A stretch of 10,143 bases of DNA from Planctomycetia bacterium. Its GTDB lineage: Bacteria; Planctomycetota; Phycisphaerae; Phycisphaerales; UBA1924. Numbering within the stretch: the first letter of the stretch is position 1; the number at the start of each line of letters is the position of its first letter. Positions 7,217 to 10,143 of this stretch are shown here, in pieces. The position numbers and the translations under genes were made by a program. The notes below the pieces were generated by a model. The model was not told where the DNA came from. It saw only the letters and a list, made by a program, of their open reading frames with translations, and searched no databases. The stretch lies in contig SXOY01000146.1 in NCBI GenBank assembly GCA_005776545.1, positions 1-10,143 on the forward strand, read 5' to 3'.

Positions 7217-7877
7217 AAGGCAAAGTACTGAGTGCTGAGTTCTGAGTGTTGTGTGATTGCGGAGGGAACCCAGAGTTTGGGAGTTTCTTCGTCGCTGCTT
7301 GGCTACTAGAACGCTCGGGTTCGGCGGAGAGATCACGTGCAGAGTCTGGTGCGAAAGGCGATTCCTGACACTTGGTCGGTGATGGAAATGGGGATGAAGC
7401 TGAAAACACTGCTGGAAATTGAGACTCGCTGGGCACAGATTCGATCTTGGAACGTTGCGTTTTGGAGGGTGCGATCGTTGCGGCGGCGAAGCGGCCGAGT
7501 TGGGAGGTGGCGAGGCGGAGGTAGTTGATGGCCTTGGCGTGTAGTGGTTCGTTGATGATGCCGCTGGAGGGAATGCTGGTCTGACGGATGAGATCGGTGC
7601 AGACAAGTTTGAGTTTGTCCATCGCGAAATCGCGGGCTTTGAGGGCGGAGACCACCAGGGAGGCGCGAATGGTGTCGTGCATTTCCTGAATCGCTACGCG
7701 AACGGAAGCGGATGTCAGAAATTCGACGACTTGGAGCGGCGTCAAGGCGAACTGCTTTTTCAGTGCGGCGATTTCGCAGTGGTTTTCGAGGAAGAAGAGG
7801 AGGTAGCAGGCGTGTTGGCTTGAGATGGTGGTTGGGATTGAGTTGGAAACGATTGATTGGTTGAGTGTGTTTTTCAT
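7215..7877 (-). CDS. Hypothetical protein, possible helix-turn-helix region, low-complexity tail
   Basis: I do not recognise this 220-aa protein. The start is placed at the ATG 7875-7877; the frame stays open to 8138, but that part reads through the promoter, palindrome and hairpins and looks non-coding. Residues about 20-125 are well ordered in appearance: CYLLFFLENHCEIAALKKQF followed by ALTPLQVVEFLTSASVRVAI, then more amphipathic helices. 'LTPLQVVEFLTSASVRVAI' could be a helix-turn-helix, by pattern only. From about residue 150 the chain is rich in Ser, Pro and Gln. The last residues are encoded by a heptamer repeat (7227-7247), so the C-terminus may have been extended by repeat growth. 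It is followed by der after 70 bases on the same strand. A regulatory role would be inference from the possible HTH alone. Confidence 0.55.
   Translation of the reverse strand: MKNTLNQSIVSNSIPTTISSQHACYLLFFLENHCEIAALKKQFALTPLQVVEFLTSASVRVAIQEMHDTIRASLVVSALKARDFAMDKLKLVCTDLIRQTSIPSSGIINEPLHAKAINYLRLATSQLGRFAAATIAPSKTQRSKIESVPSESQFPAVFSASSPFPSPTKCQESPFAPDSARDLSAEPERSSSQAATKKLPNSGFPPQSHNTQNSALSTLP
7227..7247. repeat. Three tandem copies of a heptamer (NCTGAGT)
   Basis: ACTGAGT, GCTGAGT and TCTGAGT follow each other without gaps, and a decayed fourth unit (GTTGTGT) comes next. The array lies in the last codons of the 220-aa gene, where on the minus strand it encodes a Ser/Thr/Gln-rich tail. Seven-base units shift frame with every copy gained or lost. 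Confidence 0.6.
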
Positions 7878-7883
7878 GTCCTG

Positions 7884-7912
7884 AAGATAGAAAGTTAGGC
7901 GGGGCTTGGCAA
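7884..7912 (-). promoter_or_regulatory. Candidate sigma-70-like promoter for the 220-aa gene
   Basis: On the minus strand, TTGCCA (7907-7912) and TATCTT (7884-7889) are separated by exactly 17 bases. The -10 hexamer ends 6 bases before the ATG, so transcription would begin at or very near the start codon and give a leaderless message. This fits the absence of a normally spaced Shine-Dalgarno sequence. The call rests on hexamer resemblance only. Confidence 0.4.
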
Positions 7913-7945
7913 GTCGATCTTTTTTCGAAAACACACATTTGGGCC

Positions 7946-7972
7946 TCAGACTGACACCAGGTGTCAGTCTGA
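7946..7972. repeat. Near-perfect palindrome, 13-bp arms, one-base centre
   Basis: TCAGACTGACACC (7946-7958) is mirrored exactly by GGTGTCAGTCTGA (7960-7972) around a single A. Its centre is about 82 bases upstream of the 220-aa gene start and 34 bases separate it from the proposed -35 box. It could be an operator for a dimeric regulator or a dispersed palindromic repeat. On the plus strand a GTTTTT run follows after a few bases, so a terminator is a third possibility, but no plus-strand gene leads into it. Confidence 0.75.
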
Positions 7973-8081
7973 CTGGGTTTTTGATATGAATAAATCTGAA
8001 AAATGGGGTTTTGGTTTTGGGTGAAAATGAGCAGTTTTGTGACCGGATGCATGCCCAGTCGGTGCATTTCGGGAGATTCCT

Positions 8082-8102
8082 CCGCCCCGCCGGGGCGGTT
8101 TT
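8082..8102 (+). terminator. GC-rich hairpin followed by four T
   Basis: CCGCCCC (8082-8088) pairs with GGGGCGG (8092-8098) around a three-base loop and is followed by TTTT on the plus strand, the form of an intrinsic terminator. No plus-strand gene is visible before it, so it would serve an unseen transcript or is the first arm of the larger structured element that continues to 8195. Confidence 0.45.
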
Positions 8103-8116
8103 GTCAGGGAGACTCA

Positions 8117-8195
8117 CTACGGGTTGCGCGGTGCCCAAAGCGGCATCGCTTCACCCGTAGCTACATCCGCGCGCCCTCGTTGAGGGCGAGGATGT
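8117..8195. repeat. Two adjacent long hairpins, REP-like or structured RNA
   Basis: Hairpin one pairs CTACGGGT (8117-8124) with ACCCGTAG (8153-8160), and inside it GCGGTGCC (8128-8135) with GGCATCGC (8142-8149) with one G-T pair, around a symmetric 3/3 internal loop and a six-base loop. Hairpin two pairs ACATCC (8163-8168) with GGATGT (8190-8195), and inside it CGCCCTC with GAGGGCG around GTT. They are separated by two bases. The nested pairing is far beyond chance. CTAC/GTAG tips are reminiscent of REP elements handled by RAYT transposases; no such gene is present here. Confidence 0.65.
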
Positions 8196-8263
8196 GGAGG
8201 AAGAGGGAGTCGATGCATTAGAAGCGAGGCGTTGGGGGTTGCGAAGTGTGAATGTGAAGGGAA

Positions 8264-8547
8264 TCAGCAGCCCTGTGCGAAGGCATTTACGAAATCGAGG
8301 TAATCGAAGAAATCGAGGACAGTGTCAGCGTTGAAATCGGCGGCGGGGTCTGATGTGCTGAACGCGCTGACGAAATTGAGGTAGTCGAAGAAGTCTGTGA
8401 TTGCGTCGCAGTTGAAATCGGCGGGGCAGATGGTCAGAGTTGCGGGATTGCGGAGTATGGTCGCTCGACGGCCGGGGCAGGATCAGAGCAGAATACAAAG
8501 CTGGCGACAATCAGGAAGTGGCCTGCGAAGCGTTTGCAGACACTCAT
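8264..8547 (-). pseudogene. Small secreted dockerin-repeat protein gene, frameshifted
   Basis: The ATG at 8545-8547 has AGAGGA 9 bases upstream and begins a signal-peptide-like sequence (MSVCKRFAGHFLIVASFVFC), but that frame stops at 8434-8436 after 37 residues. A second frame, open from 8482 to the TGA at 8264-8266, carries no start codon of its own and encodes two dockerin-like repeats: DFNCDAITDFFDYLNF (8372-8419) and DFNADTVLDFFDYLDF (8291-8338), ending AFAQGC. Restoring one lost base anywhere in the 8436-8482 overlap would join the two into a protein of about 94 residues: signal peptide, short linker, dockerin pair, terminal Gly-Cys. Either the gene is inactive or the sequence has a one-base error (a CCCC run lies in the overlap). 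It lies 161 bases downstream of the intact dockerin gene and is probably its paralogue. Confidence 0.7.
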
Positions 8548-8619
8548 GTGGATCAATCCTCTTTCTGCGATGCTTTAAGTAATGGCGATCACCGATGCGC
8601 AGACGGATACCCGACACTC

Positions 8620-8654
8620 GCCAGCGAAGGTTCGAATCCCTCCGCCGGACTCCA
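8620..8654 (+). other. tRNA 3'-end-like fragment
   Basis: GGTTCGAATCC (8629-8639) is a canonical tRNA T-loop with the closing G-C pairs. The T-stem has one mismatch, and an acceptor-like stretch ending CCA (8652-8654) follows. No matching 5' acceptor strand, D-arm or anticodon arm is visible upstream, so this is not an intact tRNA or tmRNA. It could be a decayed tRNA piece or an attachment-site remnant, or chance. Confidence 0.3.
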
Positions 8655-8708
8655 TGCGAGAGAGGTGCGAGTAAGTGGCCACGATGGCGGCGTACTAACG
8701 CAAAATCT

Positions 8709-9575
8709 TCAGCCAAGTTGGAAATCGACGATGAAGTCGAGGTAGTCGAAGAAATCGATCACGGAATCTGCGTTCCAATCCGCCGTGCAGAGGTTGCCAG
8801 TGAAGGCGCTGATGAAGTCGAGATAGTCGAAGAAATCGAGCGTGCCATCGGCGTTGAAATCGGCGGGAGAATCGTTGAAGACGCACCAGCAGGCCCGCAC
8901 CCACGCGGTGTGCGACTCGCTATTGGCCCAGTAGGTTGGGTCGCCAAAGTAAAGAAGCGATTCGCTGGACTCGACAGGGCCCAGTGATGGGAGTGTCAGT
9001 CGCGGCACATCGTCAATCCAGAGAGTCGCGCCTGTTCCGCCATCTGTGTGCGTGAGGGCATAGACATGCTGAGCATCGGTGGTATTGAAAGCAAGCGTGA
9101 CCGTGTTGGGGCTGTTGTAGTTGCCGAAGGCGGTGTTCGAAAGAAATATTTCGCTGCTTCCCAATCCCACCCAAAAGAGCCGGCCGTGAACGTCGTTGAC
9201 TGCAAGCGTGTATCCCGGCCGCGGCCAGCCGGTCTGCGGGTTCACGCTGTGGTCGGGCGCAGAAAGGATGCGGACGCTGGCAGCCACGTAAAAATCGTGT
9301 TCGAAATCAACAGCGATGTCGTTGCGCTGCCACCAGACTCCGCCGCCCGCCAAGCCGGTGGCGGCGAAACCCAGCGTGGAAAGGTGAAGCAGGCCACTGG
9401 CAACACCCGAGGGATATGACATCGGCGGATTGATATCTTCGATACGCCACCAGCATTGATCTTCCGGGAGCGTGCCGCGAGAAGCTTCAAAGGAGGTGTC
9501 GGGCGAGGCAAAGACAGTGCCTGCACACATGGTGAAAAGTGTGACGGGAATCACCTGTTTCATCAAATGCTCCAT
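8709..9575 (-). CDS. Secreted protein, probable lectin-like beta-sandwich plus C-terminal dockerin-like pair
   Basis: The 288-aa product begins with a signal peptide (MKQVIPVTLFTMCAGTVFA, cleavage likely after Ala), followed by about 200 residues rich in Trp, Tyr, Gly and alternating beta-strand patterns (GGGVWWQRNDIAVDF, HDFYVAASVRIL, ATLWIDDVPRL, YFGDPTYWANSESHTAWVRA). This resembles LamG/concanavalin-like sandwiches, by style only. The end holds two EF-hand-like dockerin loops, DFNADGTLDFFDYLDF (8814-8861) and DWNADSVIDFFDYLDF (8733-8780), both with the D-x-N-x-D...D calcium ligands in place. Unlike the broken neighbour it ends FQLG rather than Gly-Cys. Two starts are possible: ATG 9573-9575 (GGAG 8 bases before) or ATG 9561-9563 (GGAG 6 bases before); the second gives the more usual signal peptide. 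It probably acts outside the cytoplasm, in the envelope or on the cell surface; the binding target is unknown. Confidence 0.85.
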   Translation of the reverse strand: MEHLMKQVIPVTLFTMCAGTVFASPDTSFEASRGTLPEDQCWWRIEDINPPMSYPSGVASGLLHLSTLGFAATGLAGGGVWWQRNDIAVDFEHDFYVAASVRILSAPDHSVNPQTGWPRPGYTLAVNDVHGRLFWVGLGSSEIFLSNTAFGNYNSPNTVTLAFNTTDAQHVYALTHTDGGTGATLWIDDVPRLTLPSLGPVESSESLLYFGDPTYWANSESHTAWVRACWCVFNDSPADFNADGTLDFFDYLDFISAFTGNLCTADWNADSVIDFFDYLDFIVDFQLG

Positions 9576-9610
9576 GAAAAGACTCCGTACGGAAAGCAGG
9601 CTGCACCTGC

Positions 9611-9639
9611 AATCTACCAGAATTCAGCGGGCGAGCCAA
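9611..9639 (-). promoter_or_regulatory. Candidate promoter for the secreted dockerin protein gene
   Basis: On the minus strand TTGGCT (9634-9639) and TAGATT (9611-9616) are 17 bases apart, each matching four of six consensus positions. The site lies downstream of the atpD terminator and 36 bases before the first ATG, where a promoter for this gene would be expected. Confidence 0.35.
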
Positions 9640-9660
9640 TGCGAATATGGGCTCCCAATG

Positions 9661-9683
9661 AAAAACCCCGGCAATCGCCGGGG
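9661..9683 (-). terminator. Intrinsic terminator of atpD
   Basis: CCCCGGC (9666-9672) pairs with GCCGGGG (9677-9683) around AATC. Read on the minus strand the stem is followed by TTTTT (9661-9665), and it starts 34 bases after the atpD stop. On the plus strand it is followed by TCTTT, so weak activity in that direction is possible. Confidence 0.88.
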
Positions 9684-9717
9684 TCTTTGGATTGTCCGAA
9701 TCGCGGAGCGAAGTGCC

Positions 9718-10143
<426 letters not shown>

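Larger units (their letters stand above)
7973..8263. other. Gene-poor spacer rich in secondary structure
   Basis: With the promoter and palindrome, bases 7878-8263 form a stretch of nearly 390 bases in which no reading frame has the look of a protein. The right half holds three consecutive hairpins. From 8197 to 8263, up to the stop codon of the broken dockerin gene, I see nothing further. Confidence 0.6.

Noticed and set aside
7145..7606. Upstream extension of the der frame by about 150 codons
   Set aside because: The added part is Pro/Ser/His-rich without Der features, runs antisense-parallel through the 220-aa gene on the same strand, and would place the P-loop far from the N-terminus.
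7878..8138. Longer start for the 220-aa gene
   Set aside because: The extension reads through the promoter-like site, the palindrome and the terminator-like hairpin and has no protein-like pattern.
8003..8221. Plus-strand 72-codon frame across the hairpins
   Set aside because: It spans inverted repeats, has no ribosome site and no recognisable composition; the structure explains the sequence better.
8436..8482. Programmed -1 frameshift joining signal peptide and dockerin
   Set aside because: No convincing X-XXY-YYZ slippery heptamer with a downstream pseudoknot was seen; a one-base deletion or sequencing error is simpler.
8560..8654. Complete tRNA or tmRNA
   Set aside because: Only the T-arm and acceptor-like end are present; no complementary acceptor strand, D-arm or anticodon arm can be drawn.
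8483..8716. Minus-strand frame containing RRRDSNLRW
   Set aside because: This peptide is the typical translation of an antisense tRNA 3' end and overlaps the signal-peptide gene in another frame; no family features.
8595..8987. Plus-strand open frame rich in VEE/EIVEEIE
   Set aside because: It is the antisense of the dockerin repeats; the regular acidic pattern simply mirrors the repeated DFFDYLDF codons.

Overview
The window looks like chromosomal DNA of a planctomycete, most likely of the Phycisphaerae lineage. The grounds are secreted proteins ending in paired dockerin-like repeats of the type D-x-N-x-D...DFFDYLDF (one ending in Gly-Cys, like the 'GC-type dockerin' tails I associate with Phycisphaerales), a Der GTPase with lineage-type insertions, and the scarcity of good Shine-Dalgarno sites. 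This placement comes from memory of families, not from a search. Nearly everything reads on the minus strand.

Layout, left to right. Bases 1-154 (+) are the 3' end of an S9 (DPP-IV-like) serine peptidase gene. A hairpin at 212-236 follows, then a minus-strand gene for an unrecognised four-helix membrane protein (286-795). Directly behind its start codon, 803-874 (+) encodes a second copy of the last 23 residues of the S9 peptidase. I read this as the relic of a tandem paralogue whose body is gone. Bases 882-7144 hold six tightly packed minus-strand genes, transcribed right to left: der (ribosome-assembly GTPase), an MsbA-like ABC exporter whose TTG start overlaps the der stop, a 110-aa protein with two ClpX-like zinc fingers, miaA (tRNA dimethylallyltransferase, GTG start), a two-helix membrane protein with a probable bacterial PH-like domain, and a 263-aa protein I do not recognise. 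Gaps are 6-32 bases, so co-transcription is likely. Upstream, and also on the minus strand, is an uncharacterised 220-aa protein (7215-7877).

Bases 7878-8263 hold no convincing gene but much structure: a candidate promoter whose -10 lies 6 bases from the ATG, a 13-bp-arm perfect palindrome, and three consecutive hairpins (8082-8195). Next come two minus-strand genes for secreted proteins with dockerin-like repeats. The downstream one (8264-8547) is a tiny signal-peptide-plus-dockerin gene broken by a frameshift. The upstream one (8709-9575) is intact, with a probable lectin-like beta-sandwich before its repeats. A short piece resembling a tRNA 3' end lies between them. The window closes with the 3' end of atpD (F1 ATP synthase beta), followed at once by a strong terminator rather than by atpC.

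I see no complete mobile element, CRISPR array or recognisable defence system. The most unusual observations are the S9 relic, the broken dockerin-only gene beside its intact neighbour, the duplicated ClpX-like finger protein, and the structured spacer at 7946-8195.
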